64,000 nt of DNA from a virus: positions 1 to 64,000 of the IMG/VR virus record IMGVR_UViG_3300034072_001149. One strand, given 5' to 3'. The translations under genes and the position numbers were made by a program. Shown one piece after another: positions 15,880 through 23,993 of the stretch. Below the pieces are notes generated by a model, which was not told where the DNA came from, made no database searches, and saw only the letters and a list, made by a program, of their open reading frames with translations. How positions within the stretch are numbered: position 1 is the first letter of the stretch; each line of letters opens with the position of its first letter.

Positions 15880-16515
15880 ATGTCAAACACTTTCTACGTC
15901 TATCTTTTGCTTGATCCTAGAAGGGACTACCTTCCCTTTTATGTTGGTAAGGGAAAGGGTGATAGAGCCAATCACCACCTAAAATACGAAAGTCACGCAA
16001 AGACCAATACCTTTAAGAAGTCAGTCATTCAGAAGATTAGACGCGATGGTAAAGAACCAAAGGTGATGATCTGGTCTGATGCGTTGTCTGAGACTCAAGC
16101 CTTTGATATGGAGAAAAGTCTCATAGAACGGTTTGGTAGAAGGGATCTTAAGACTGGCATACTTACCAACCTGTCGGATGGAGGATATGGCAATGCAGGG
16201 AGAAAATTCACCGAAGAGCATAGGCGGAAACTTTCTGAAGCCGCTAAAGGCAGAAAGCATACTGACGAAGCCAAAGCTAAGATGAGCAAGAAACGTAAAG
16301 GTGTTCTAGCTTCAGAAAAGACTAAACAGAAGCTGTCCGAGGTGAAAAAGGGACGGGGAACTGGCCCAGCCAACCCAATGTATGGACGTTGCGGAAAACT
16401 ACACCCTAACTATGGAAAAGAAGGTCTTACTGGCGAGAAGAATGGAATGTTCGGTCGTAAACATTCCCCAGAGACTATCGAAAAGATTCGACAGAAAGCT
16501 CTAGCCAGGAAATAA
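15880..16515 (+). CDS. GIY-YIG homing endonuclease with NUMOD3 repeats
   Basis: 211 aa. TFYVYLLLDPRR (GIY strand) and PFYVGKGKGDRANHH (YIG strand with following Arg/His) form the GIY-YIG core; the glutamate lies in FDMEKSLIERFG. After residue ~105 come NUMOD3-type DNA-binding repeats (TEEHRRKLSEAAKGRKH, TDEAKAKMSKKRKG, GEKNGMFGRKHSPET). It resembles the nuclease at 6257-7057 over the catalytic domain, so the two are probably related copies. It is encoded against the flanking minus-strand genes and separates an early-type promoter from the Pth2 gene. Confidence 0.9.
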   Translation: MSNTFYVYLLLDPRRDYLPFYVGKGKGDRANHHLKYESHAKTNTFKKSVIQKIRRDGKEPKVMIWSDALSETQAFDMEKSLIERFGRRDLKTGILTNLSDGGYGNAGRKFTEEHRRKLSEAAKGRKHTDEAKAKMSKKRKGVLASEKTKQKLSEVKKGRGTGPANPMYGRCGKLHPNYGKEGLTGEKNGMFGRKHSPETIEKIRQKALARK

Positions 16516-16550
16516 GATCTTTCAAATGAGCCTCCTTTGTTAATAGAAAA

Positions 16551-16578
16551 GCTCTAGCACATATACTGAATCTGTCAA
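16551..16578 (-). promoter_or_regulatory. Early-type promoter TTGACA-16-TAGAGC
   Basis: Minus strand, overlapping the stop codon of the 16575-17033 gene. It points toward the Pth2 gene, 720 nt away beyond the homing endonuclease gene. Confidence 0.5.
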
Positions 16579-17033
16579 CCAGATTGGCTCAGATAATGAG
16601 CCTGTTGGGCTTGTTGGTATTTTACCGCATCTTTCTGGTTACTGAAATAGTAGTGGTTGTAGAATGAGTTATTGGAATTGATGCGACTACCAACACTGAT
16701 ACGATGTTCACCACCATCTTGGTGTTCTTGCTCACACTCAAGTATGAGGGTTAGCGAACTCAGATGATTACCGTTTACATCTATTGGTTCGAAATTTCGT
16801 ATTGTATTGATGTGACTGGTCACATTGTTGCCGGTTTTATAGCAGATGACTTGATAGATCCTACTTTGGTTCAAGCCCAAAAGCTGCTCGGGAAAGACAA
16901 TAGCAGCCCTATATGGACGCATCAACTTTTCACGATTAAGATATATTTGGGCCCACGCGTCAGGCGCTGACAGAATCCGCCAGGCTTTATAGGATTTGCT
17001 GCCTATCTTCTTAAAGTCAACGGCTTCAGACAT
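16575..17033 (-). CDS. Hypothetical protein (152 aa)
   Basis: No family recognised. N-terminal KSYKAWRILSAPDAWAQIYL suggests a small alpha/beta protein; the middle (ECEQEHQDGGEHRISVGSRI) is hydrophilic; the C-terminus is rich in Tyr, Gln and Asn (NHYYFSNQKDAVKYQQAQQAH). An early promoter lies 7 nt before the ATG, so the message is probably leaderless. Expression likely early. Confidence 0.6.
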   Translation of the reverse strand: MSEAVDFKKIGSKSYKAWRILSAPDAWAQIYLNREKLMRPYRAAIVFPEQLLGLNQSRIYQVICYKTGNNVTSHINTIRNFEPIDVNGNHLSSLTLILECEQEHQDGGEHRISVGSRINSNNSFYNHYYFSNQKDAVKYQQAQQAHYLSQSG

Positions 17034-17040
17034 ACCTAGA

Positions 17041-17068
17041 TCAATATATTACCATTGATGTTTGTCAA
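17041..17068 (-). promoter_or_regulatory. Early-type promoter TTGACA-16-TATTGA
   Basis: Minus strand TTGACA (17068-17063) and TATTGA (17046-17041), spacer 16. The -10 ends 7 nt before the ATG at 17033, so transcription should begin at or next to the start codon. Confidence 0.6.
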
Positions 17069-17127
17069 CCATAATCTACTGAAGGCTGTCGCCTGTTGAT
17101 ATACTTTGCCCACCCAGAATCTATTGA

Positions 17128-17544
17128 TTAATAGGTAATGTCCATACTTTCTTGGTAATCTATACCCCTGAGCCTGAAAATGTTACGAGCCCTGAATTTG
17201 TTATTATGCTGCCATACTGGCCTACGAATATCTTCCCAACTGTTATAGTTGTTCATGTAGGTCTTTGGTAAAAAGGTCTTATCTTCTTCGATGAAACCAT
17301 TGAAGCTGAGACAATTGAGTGGAAATTTCAGTTTGACCGCCAATACTCTATTTTGATCCATTGGTGAAAGATGGCTGAAATTAGAGTAAAGCACCTCGGC
17401 TATTTCGTTAGGAGTATAGAATTGGCCATCAATACCTATCAGACCATCGCGAAGTCGAAGCGCAAAAAGGGCGCGCCAAACATCAAAAGGATGTTGGCGA
17501 TTCATCCGGCGATAGGGATCAATCTTGCGAGCAATAGGCCTCAT
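17128..17544 (-). CDS. Hypothetical protein (138 aa)
   Basis: Unrecognised basic protein, Arg/Asn/Phe rich (MNRQHPFDVWRALFALRLRD, HNNKFRARNIFRLRGID). A helix at FYTPNEIAEVLYSNFSHLS could be a helix-turn-helix-like element, but this is weak. An early promoter ends 6 nt upstream of the ATG, again implying a leaderless transcript. Confidence 0.6.
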   Translation of the reverse strand: MRPIARKIDPYRRMNRQHPFDVWRALFALRLRDGLIGIDGQFYTPNEIAEVLYSNFSHLSPMDQNRVLAVKLKFPLNCLSFNGFIEEDKTFLPKTYMNNYNSWEDIRRPVWQHNNKFRARNIFRLRGIDYQESMDITY

Positions 17545-17550
17545 CTAGTC

Positions 17551-17578
17551 AGATTAACACAAGACTAGATAGCGTCAA
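17551..17578 (-). promoter_or_regulatory. Early-type promoter TTGACG-16-TAATCT
   Basis: Minus strand TTGACG (17578-17573) and TAATCT (17556-17551), 6 nt from the ATG at 17544. Confidence 0.5.
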
Positions 17579-17580
17579 CC

Positions 17581-18354
17581 TTAGCCGAATAAAAACCCGT
17601 ATCCAATGTTTTGTTCAACCTGGTTGCTGAGTTCTAGGAGCAAAGCATCCATCTCTTGCTGGCCTTCTGCTTTGAGCGCGGCACCATTCAAGGTCGTGCC
17701 GCCCTGTGGACCAATGAAAGTACCAAAACGATCACGAGCCTCACCTAGCATAACTTTGGCCTGAGCCGTAGTAAAGCGGACCAACCAAGGTCTAGCGTAG
17801 GTATCACTGAGGATCAGTTCGTCAGGGCGATGAGCATATACCCAAAGCATGACAGTTTCATTGGCAACTGGCTTGCGAAGGATATCTAGACGGTGACGAG
17901 TAGGATGCCAGTTGAACATAATATGGAAACCAAACATTCTACCAACTAGTTCCTGGAAACCAGTGAATAGTTCGTAGGTTACCAAGCTGGGGATACCACC
18001 CCCGTTGCCACCGAATCCACCAACGCCTGCTGAACCCAATAAAGTATGGTTGGCTACTGCGGCCGCAAATGGTTCAAAATCAGAACCAACATTTGACATC
18101 GCTCCGCCATATCCGCCTCGAAAGATTTGACGGACTTCTTGGATTTCATCGGGAAGTATATACTCTGATTGATCCGGTTGTAGTTCCAGGAACGCATAAC
18201 GTTCCTCTACTGAATTGCTGGATCGCTGACGATAAGTTGCTAGAGCAAAATCCAAAGCATCTTCAAAATGCTCAGGGGTCAATTCAATGTTGACCATGCC
18301 TCCACCAAGGCGACGAAACACCTCTTGTATCAAGATTTCGCGCTGAGTTTTCAT
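17581..18354 (-). CDS. 13: Neck protein (T4 gp13 type)
   Basis: 257 aa from ATG 18354 (GTGGAGGATC upstream); the longer frame to 18444 would overlap the divergent gene 14 and promoter region and is rejected. MVNIELTPEHFEDALDFALATYR and ERYAFLELQPDQSEYILPDEIQEVRQIFR resemble gp13-type neck/head-tail connector proteins (I-E-L-T-x-x-x-x-x-D-x-x-x-x-A, then Y-x-L-P-D-x-I). A Gly-rich loop (GVGGFGGNGGGIPS) is inserted at ~110-125. T4 gp13 (309 aa) caps filled heads and joins gp14. Divergent from gene 14, with late promoters between them. Confidence 0.75.
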   Translation of the reverse strand: MKTQREILIQEVFRRLGGGMVNIELTPEHFEDALDFALATYRQRSSNSVEERYAFLELQPDQSEYILPDEIQEVRQIFRGGYGGAMSNVGSDFEPFAAAVANHTLLGSAGVGGFGGNGGGIPSLVTYELFTGFQELVGRMFGFHIMFNWHPTRHRLDILRKPVANETVMLWVYAHRPDELILSDTYARPWLVRFTTAQAKVMLGEARDRFGTFIGPQGGTTLNGAALKAEGQQEMDALLLELSNQVEQNIGYGFLFG

Positions 18355-18378
18355 AGTCGATCCTCCACTTGGGTTCTT

Positions 18379-18390
18379 CATATTTAGTGG
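18379..18390 (-). promoter_or_regulatory. Late-type promoter of gene 13 (CCACTAAATATG)
   Basis: Minus-strand CCACTAAATATG 25-36 nt upstream of gene 13, back to back with a plus-strand GATAAGTA site at 18399-18410. Confidence 0.6.
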
Positions 18391-18398
18391 ACAGCTTC

Positions 18399-18410
18399 GG
18401 ATAAGTAATA
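18399..18410 (+). promoter_or_regulatory. Variant late-type promoter of gene 14 (GGATAAGTAATA)
   Basis: Plus-strand GGATAAGTAATA 19-30 nt upstream of gene 14. The same GATAAGTA core precedes the plus-strand gp26 gene at 46379-46390, suggesting a variant of the TAAATA late site. Confidence 0.4.
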
Positions 18411-18428
18411 AGCAACAGGAGGATCTAC

Positions 18429-19553
18429 ATGGCCAAGATGTCAATGTGGAATCGTCACAAAAATGACGATTACTACTTTATTGATAATCAAGTTCGAGAA
18501 CAATTCAACATCGGCGGTGTTGAAGTTCTTCTACACAAGTATCTTGGCATCCACGATCAGGGTGAACAGGGCGACGCTACCCAACCCAGCAAAGCCAAGA
18601 GCAAAAAGCAAGGCATTCGTCAGATACAGGATCTATTCTTCTTGGAGAACCGAGATAGAGCCTATGACCCTAACGTTTATGAGATGAGAGCATCCTATAA
18701 CGTTCAGGATACAGAGTTTGATATCAGACAATTTGGTTTATTCTTAGAAGCCGACACTTTGTATTTGGAGTTTCATATAAATGACACTCTGGAAAAGATC
18801 GGAAGAAAGCTGATGTCCGGAGACGTGCTTGAATTTCCTCATATGAGGGATGATGCTCTTTTGGATGAAGATGCTCCTGCTATCAACAAATACTATGTGG
18901 TAAACGACGTAAGTAGGGCCGCAGGCGGATGGTCTCAGGTGTGGAGACCGCATATTTTCAGAGTCAAGTGTAAGCCTTTGACTGATAGTCAGGAATACAA
19001 AGACATCCTTGATAAAGCGGCCACTGATGCCAACGGCGATGATACTGGTTTCAATATCCGTGACCTAATTAGTGATTTCAGGGATCAGATTGAAATCAGT
19101 GATGCGATTGTAGAGCAAGCCAACAATGATGTTTCGCTAAGAAATTTTGAAACCGCTCACTTCTATGTGGTTCCTGGAGATGAAATGGGTAAACAGTATC
19201 CATGGATATTCGCTGGCGATGGTAAGCCACCTAACGGTGCAGAGCTCGCCGGAGCCGGTATGAGCTTCCCAGACGAACCAAGGGATGGTGACTGGTTTCT
19301 ACACCTTGGTATGGAACCCAATGTTCTATATCAATTCGTAGGTAACCAAGAACTTGATCAGTTCGGTCAGCCCACCGGGGCGGGCGGCGGTTCTTGGCAT
19401 CGTAGAGAAGTGGATCTGCGAAAGAAATGGCAAGCCGCACACAGAATACTTCAAAGTTTCATCAACAATGATCGAACCGGCGACATCGGTGGCGACCAGG
19501 TTAAAGAAAAGGTGGCCTTGTCAAAAGCCGTCAAACCTCGCGCGGATTTCTAA
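18429..19553 (+). CDS. 14: Neck protein (T4 gp14 type)
   Basis: 374 aa, longer than T4 gp14 (256 aa). YDPNVYEMRASYNVQDTEFD followed by DIRQFGLFLEADTLYLEFHI, MSGDVLEFPHMRDD and WRPHIFRVKCKPLTDSQEY matches the gp14-type order (diagnostic: a flat beta domain with G-D-x-x-x-F-P, then W-x-x-K-C-x-x-x). The C-terminus (GDWFLHLGMEPNVLYQFVGN) is an extra beta-rich region. The ATG is preceded by AGGAGG. It starts the plus-strand run 14-lysozyme-15, a normal neck/tail-completion pairing. Confidence 0.75.
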   Translation: MAKMSMWNRHKNDDYYFIDNQVREQFNIGGVEVLLHKYLGIHDQGEQGDATQPSKAKSKKQGIRQIQDLFFLENRDRAYDPNVYEMRASYNVQDTEFDIRQFGLFLEADTLYLEFHINDTLEKIGRKLMSGDVLEFPHMRDDALLDEDAPAINKYYVVNDVSRAAGGWSQVWRPHIFRVKCKPLTDSQEYKDILDKAATDANGDDTGFNIRDLISDFRDQIEISDAIVEQANNDVSLRNFETAHFYVVPGDEMGKQYPWIFAGDGKPPNGAELAGAGMSFPDEPRDGDWFLHLGMEPNVLYQFVGNQELDQFGQPTGAGGGSWHRREVDLRKKWQAAHRILQSFINNDRTGDIGGDQVKEKVALSKAVKPRADF

Positions 19554-19563
19554 GGAGAATAGA

Positions 19564-20004
19564 ATGAAAACAGGTTCAAAAGGAATTGAGTTAATCAAAT
19601 CGTTTGAAGGGTTCAAGGCAGAAGCCTATCTCTGCCCTGCAAATGTTTGGACGATCGGATATGGTACAACCTCTGGTGTAAAGAGAGGACAAACGGTTAC
19701 TATCAAGGAAGCTGAAGATCTGCTCCAGAAAGATCTGGTCAAGTTTGAAAACACAGTCAATAGTGCCGTGAAGGTCAAGCTGACGCAGGATCAATTCGAT
19801 GCCTTGGTATCGTTTGTTTATAATGTTGGCCCAGGTAATTTCAGAAGCTCTACTCTTCTGAGCTTGTTGAATCAGGGTGATTATGCTTCGGTGCCATTCC
19901 AGATGGCACGATGGAACCGAGCAAACGGTCGAGTTCTAGCCGGTTTAACTCGTCGCCGAAAAGCTGAAGGTGACCTATTCAGAACTGGTAGATTTACCGC
20001 TTAA
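19564..20004 (+). CDS. T4-lysozyme-type endolysin (GH24)
   Basis: 146 aa from ATG 19564 after TAAGGAGAATAGA; the in-frame upstream extension lies inside gene 14 and is rejected. KGIELIKSFEGFKAEAYLCP (Glu in SFEG) and VWTIGYGTTSGVKRGQTVT (Thr in GYGTT) give the E...T active-site arrangement of GH24 muramidases; DALVSFVYNVGPGNF and GLTRRRKAEGDLF are the C-terminal lobe motifs. It cleaves the MurNAc-GlcNAc bond. There is no signal peptide or membrane anchor, so it needs a holin or acts as a virion-linked enzyme. The position between neck genes 14 and 15 is unusual for a free endolysin. Confidence 0.93.
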   Translation: MKTGSKGIELIKSFEGFKAEAYLCPANVWTIGYGTTSGVKRGQTVTIKEAEDLLQKDLVKFENTVNSAVKVKLTQDQFDALVSFVYNVGPGNFRSSTLLSLLNQGDYASVPFQMARWNRANGRVLAGLTRRRKAEGDLFRTGRFTA

Positions 20005-20013
20005 GGAGCGATA

Positions 20014-21405
20014 ATGTCATTAGACTATTGGTATGACGGGCAGTTGCGTCGCTACTGGCTTCAATTCTGTAGGATTTTTGAAGGCTTTCAATATGAAAGC
20101 GGTGTTGGTGCCAACGGCACCAAGACCCTTCGTACCTTCCCAGTTAGTCTTGGAGGGAAAAATCGTCAAGTAGGTCATATTCTAAGAAACGGTAGCGAAA
20201 ACACGATGCTATCAACTCCTAGAATAACTTGTGAGATGACAGAGATTGTGCCGTCAAGTGAACGACGTCAAACACCCAATCATGTTTCAACGGTCAACAT
20301 CTTTGAAAGGGCAATTGATCCCAATACTAACCTCTATACCAATGAACTAGGAAAAACCTATACGGTAGAAAGGTTTATGGCGATTCCCTATGATATTACC
20401 ATGAGGGTCAACGTCTGGACTTCTAATGAACAGCAAAAACATCAGTTCATGGAGCAAGTATTGGTTCTATTCAACCCTAGTATTGATATCCAAACTGGAG
20501 ATAATCCAATTGATTGGACCAGCTTGACTATTGTTGAATTGGACTCAATCACTTGGACTAACCGTGAGCTTCCAATAGGAACTGAAGACGATATTGAAAT
20601 TGCCACCTTGACATTCAAGATGCCTATTTGGTTAACGCCTCCGGCGAAAATCAAGAGACAGAACATCATTCATCAAATCATTACTAACATTGGTGAGATG
20701 AATAAGAGTTATGTTGATGAACAAGCCGGTGGCTATAACTTCTCCCCAACTGATCTTCATACTAGAGTCATTGTAACTCCTGGGAATCACCAGGCTAGAG
20801 CTGAAGTGCTTTTGGATTCTGCCGGTAGACCTTATTGTGAAATCACTCTTTTGAGTGAGGAAGGTCTGGTCACTAGGCCAAATAGCGAAGAAGTATGGGA
20901 CTGGAGAGAACTCCTCACTAGATATGGACAGTATCGAAAAGGGGTTAGTCAGTTCCGTCTCAAAACCACTAACGATTTGGATGATGAGGACTCGGACATC
21001 ATTGGAATTTTCGATTTCCATCCAACTGAGCGCAATAAGATTCTCTGGACACCAGATCCAGAAACCTTGCCGATCAACACATTACAGACCATAAACGGTA
21101 TGGTCAGCCCAAACAGAGGTCATGCGCCTGGACGTGGATTACCAGATGCTGAGACGGGTCAACGATATCTGTTAGCGGACGATCTGAATGCTGTCCCTGA
21201 ATGGACAAATCTCATAGCATCTGCCAATGATATAATTGAGTTCGATGGCAACGAATGGAAGATTTCCTTTGACGCTTCTGTTGTTACTGACGTCAAGGTT
21301 GTTTTAAACGGAAGATCAGGAAAACAACTTCGCTGGACGGGGGAAATTTGGGTCGATGCTATATCGGCCGACTATAATCCCGGATATTGGCGAATTTTCC
21401 TGTGA
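20014..21405 (+). CDS. 15: Tail sheath stabiliser/completion protein (T4 gp15 type) with C-terminal extension
   Basis: 463 aa versus 272 in T4. The first ~260 residues fit gp15: WYDGQLRRYWLQFCRIFEGF, FPVSLGGKNRQVGHILRNGS, ENTMLSTPRITCEMTEIVP, YTVERFMAIPYDITMRVNVW, VLFNPSIDIQTGDNPIDWTS and IATLTFKMPIWLTPPAKIKR. The last ~200 residues add a beta-rich domain, including a segment (RYLLADDLNAVPEWTNLIA) similar in style to the enlarged sheath region. gp15 caps the sheath and connects the tail to the neck. Start ATG 20014, SD AAGGAGCG. Confidence 0.85.
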   Translation: MSLDYWYDGQLRRYWLQFCRIFEGFQYESGVGANGTKTLRTFPVSLGGKNRQVGHILRNGSENTMLSTPRITCEMTEIVPSSERRQTPNHVSTVNIFERAIDPNTNLYTNELGKTYTVERFMAIPYDITMRVNVWTSNEQQKHQFMEQVLVLFNPSIDIQTGDNPIDWTSLTIVELDSITWTNRELPIGTEDDIEIATLTFKMPIWLTPPAKIKRQNIIHQIITNIGEMNKSYVDEQAGGYNFSPTDLHTRVIVTPGNHQARAEVLLDSAGRPYCEITLLSEEGLVTRPNSEEVWDWRELLTRYGQYRKGVSQFRLKTTNDLDDEDSDIIGIFDFHPTERNKILWTPDPETLPINTLQTINGMVSPNRGHAPGRGLPDAETGQRYLLADDLNAVPEWTNLIASANDIIEFDGNEWKISFDASVVTDVKVVLNGRSGKQLRWTGEIWVDAISADYNPGYWRIFL

Positions 21406-21465
21406 CGGCATAGAAGCCTGTGCGGCACATACCGAACACCTAGCCGGACGTAACCAGCAGACTGG

Positions 21466-21705
21466 TCAAATATCCGGTGTAACGTTCTTGCGGGCTTCTA
21501 TCTGTTCTATAAACCATTGAGTTGAATGTTCTGCAGAACAGAAATCCACTCTAAAATCTGTATAATAGCTTATGGCGGGATTTGCCCAATAGATTCCTCG
21601 CCCATATTCATCTTTTAGATAGCCGGCATCAGATAAAAGCTTACCACAAATCTGACACTTGGTAATCCGCGAATTCACCAAATCAAACATATTGACTCCA
21701 TTCAT
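21466..21705 (-). CDS. Small zinc-ribbon-like protein (79 aa)
   Basis: CQICGKLL near residue 17 and FCSAEH near residue 56 give a CxxC ... CxxxH pattern consistent with one zinc site. Remainder unremarkable (GIYWANPAISYYTDFR). Lone minus-strand gene between plus-strand genes; no recognised family. Expression unit unclear. Confidence 0.5.
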   Translation of the reverse strand: MNGVNMFDLVNSRITKCQICGKLLSDAGYLKDEYGRGIYWANPAISYYTDFRVDFCSAEHSTQWFIEQIEARKNVTPDI

Positions 21706-21744
21706 GTGACTCCGTTACTGGTGAACTGAGGAAAGGTCAAGACA

Positions 21745-22134
21745 ATGCGCGAAACAACTAAAATCAATCTCATCATAAGATATCTGGACGATGACGGTGA
21801 ATATGTCTATCTAGAGAGTTTCAATATCAACGATCGTCGTAACATAGTGGTTTATGAGTGCTATAGCCTTGAAGATGCTAAGAATCTAGAAGGTCTGGCT
21901 GAAGAGCAAATTTTAGCTGTATTCGAAGCATTTCAGAAAGAACATAAACACAAAAATTGTGAGTTTGTTACTATCACGACTACTGAAAAAGTTGATGACT
22001 TTCTTGAAGATGATGACCGACTCAAAGAGATACGAAAGATGTCTGGCATTGCCAAACTTACTGAAAGTGAGATCAAAGCCTTGGATCTGGTTAATACTGC
22101 CGTTTATATCAAAACCAAATATCACAACGCATAG
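21745..22134 (+). CDS. Hypothetical protein (129 aa)
   Basis: Acidic alpha/beta protein starting at an ATG with GAGGAAAGG upstream. Contains YLDDDGEYVYLESFNINDRR and a helix-rich second half (EEQILAVFEAFQKEHKHK, KVDDFLEDDDRLKEI). No family recognised. First gene of the plus-strand early/metabolic block. Confidence 0.65.
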   Translation: MRETTKINLIIRYLDDDGEYVYLESFNINDRRNIVVYECYSLEDAKNLEGLAEEQILAVFEAFQKEHKHKNCEFVTITTTEKVDDFLEDDDRLKEIRKMSGIAKLTESEIKALDLVNTAVYIKTKYHNA

Positions 22135-22155
22135 TCCGCATTGAAACCATAATGC

Positions 22156-22183
22156 TTGACTCCTGAGCATAGTCTGTTAGACA
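22156..22183 (+). promoter_or_regulatory. Early-type promoter TTGACT-16-TAGACA
   Basis: Plus strand TTGACT (22156-22161) and TAGACA (22178-22183), 18 nt before the ATG at 22202, with AAAGGAG as ribosome site between. Confidence 0.55.
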
Positions 22184-22201
22184 TCTGCAAAAGGAGAATC
22201 T

Positions 22202-22846
22202 ATGACGATCCGCACCGTTTATAAAGTAAAAGATTTGAACACTGGCCTTTATATGGGCAAAGGCGGACATTGGGATAAAAAAGGCAAAACCTGGGAATCC
22301 ATTGGACAGCTTAAACTCACTTTGGGCAACGCCGGATGGTGGTCCAAAAGCAATCCCAAATTGAATAATTCTGATCTTCCAGATCCTGACGTAAAGATCA
22401 TAGAGATCAAGATTACAGAGTCTGAAGATAATATGACCAATCTTCATGAGTTGGTCAGCCGCCAAAGGCGATATATCGCGCTTGAGGAAAAGTTTGGCAC
22501 ATCGTTCAGGGATCTGGTCGAACGGATTGAAGCTCAAGGTCAAGAAAACCAGTTTCAGTGGGTTATGATCGTCCAGTCAAGCTATGACTATAACAACAAA
22601 GTCCACAAAGGTGATATTGTGGAAATGCTTGACTTGATCAAGAGCATGAAGCTCAAACATAACAAAGACTTCAAGAAGGCTTCCAGCTATTTCCACGGCC
22701 AGGCGGCGATTGCCTTTGCTAGCAAAATGGTAGCCATGCAGATTCGTTTGGCAATGAAGGCCAGCGTCCAAAGTGTGGATATCAAGAATTTTATTGAAAC
22801 AAATCTTGACGACTCGGAAGAACTACTGCTAAATAGTAGCACATAA
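22202..22846 (+). CDS. Hypothetical protein, paralogue of 31517-32098 (214 aa)
   Basis: Starts TVYKVKD-type: residues 4-45 (VYKVKDLNTGLYMGKGGHWD, GKTWESIGQLKLTLG) align by eye with the protein at 31517-32098 (LYKVRDKVTGKFWNGNYRRS, GKTWKKVDKVENSIS). Both then have a P-D-x-x-x-I-x-x-x-E-(I/L) strand, and helical C-terminal halves. The conserved small domain may be a phage-specific binding module of unknown function. Early promoter upstream. Confidence 0.6.
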   Translation: MTIRTVYKVKDLNTGLYMGKGGHWDKKGKTWESIGQLKLTLGNAGWWSKSNPKLNNSDLPDPDVKIIEIKITESEDNMTNLHELVSRQRRYIALEEKFGTSFRDLVERIEAQGQENQFQWVMIVQSSYDYNNKVHKGDIVEMLDLIKSMKLKHNKDFKKASSYFHGQAAIAFASKMVAMQIRLAMKASVQSVDIKNFIETNLDDSEELLLNSST

Positions 22847-22911
22847 GACATCGTGAATCCATTCGGGGTTACACGAACTTATTCAACAGACCTATCGGAA
22901 GGTAAGGTACT

Positions 22912-23907
22912 ATGACACTGAAATCACAAATACTCGATCTGTCGCGCCAGAACAATATTGGTGCTCTCTCCCCGTTCATGGATCGTCTCCTCGACGACCA
23001 GATTGAAGCAGGACTCTTCCCAACGACCACTGAGTTAGAGGTAACCAAGGACTCTATTATTGAGTTTCTGGTCAACTACCGCGAGCAGACTGGTCGACAG
23101 ACGGTGGTTCTGGGGATGAGCGGAGGCGTTGACTCGGCCCTCACGGCAGCACTATTCAAGAGCGCCGGCTGGCGAGTCATTGGCGTCACTATGCCTATCC
23201 ATCAGAACCCTGAGGAAACTGCTCGTGGCAAGGAAGCTTGCGAGGCTCTGGGAATCGAGGCCCGTCACATCGACCTCTCTGAACTTTATGATGTAACGTT
23301 GGCGCACGAAGCTGCTCTGGATCCAGAGCTCAACGGCATCATCATGGAAACCTTCGGCAACGAAAGGCGCGTTGCTATTCGCAAGGGCAACATCCGTGCC
23401 CGACTTCGCATGATCACGCTTTACAATCTCGCAGCCAAGGAAGGCGGGCTGGTCGCTTCGACTGATAACTTCAGCGAACTCACCGCTGGTTTCTGGACCC
23501 TTCATGGAGATGTGGGTGATGTCTCGCCCATTCAGGCTTTGCTGAAGAGCTGGGAAGTCCCTTATATCTCGAGCATTGCAGGTGTCCCTGAAAGCACCTA
23601 TCGCGCAACGCCAACTGATGGCCTGGGTATTAGCAACGGTGACGAAGCCCAGCTGGGTGCCAGCTATCTCGAATGGGACATCATGGTCAACGCCATGATG
23701 CGAGTCGATCTGCATTCGCTGAAGAAGTTCATCGAAGCCAGCAAGGACGAACGCGCCATGGAAGTATACCAGGCAGTTAGCGAGCGTCTCGGAGGAAGCT
23801 GGTTCAAGCGTATGAACCCAGTCAACACCAAGCACCCGCTCTTCCCCGAGCGTTATGATCAGCTTGCTGGGCTGGATCAGGAATTTCAGCCCAAGGTTGT
23901 CCTCTAA
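22912..23907 (+). CDS. nadE: NAD+ synthetase
   Basis: 331 aa. ATP-pyrophosphatase loop SGGVDS at residues 70-75, followed by GVTMPIHQNPEE, KGNIRARLRMITLYNLAA, GGLVASTDNFSELTAGFWTL and GDVGDVSPIQALLKSWEVPY, all characteristic of ammonia-dependent NadE. There is no glutaminase domain. It amidates nicotinic acid adenine dinucleotide to NAD+ using ATP. Last step of the nicotinamide salvage route encoded across 22912-28379. GC-richer than neighbouring hypothetical genes. Confidence 0.95.
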   Translation: MTLKSQILDLSRQNNIGALSPFMDRLLDDQIEAGLFPTTTELEVTKDSIIEFLVNYREQTGRQTVVLGMSGGVDSALTAALFKSAGWRVIGVTMPIHQNPEETARGKEACEALGIEARHIDLSELYDVTLAHEAALDPELNGIIMETFGNERRVAIRKGNIRARLRMITLYNLAAKEGGLVASTDNFSELTAGFWTLHGDVGDVSPIQALLKSWEVPYISSIAGVPESTYRATPTDGLGISNGDEAQLGASYLEWDIMVNAMMRVDLHSLKKFIEASKDERAMEVYQAVSERLGGSWFKRMNPVNTKHPLFPERYDQLAGLDQEFQPKVVL

Positions 23908-23993
23908 TCACCTTTTGGTTGCGATAACACGGAGACGTGTTATCGCACCATTAGCCGTTGACAAGAAAATTCCGCTGACAAAGGAGAACAGCA

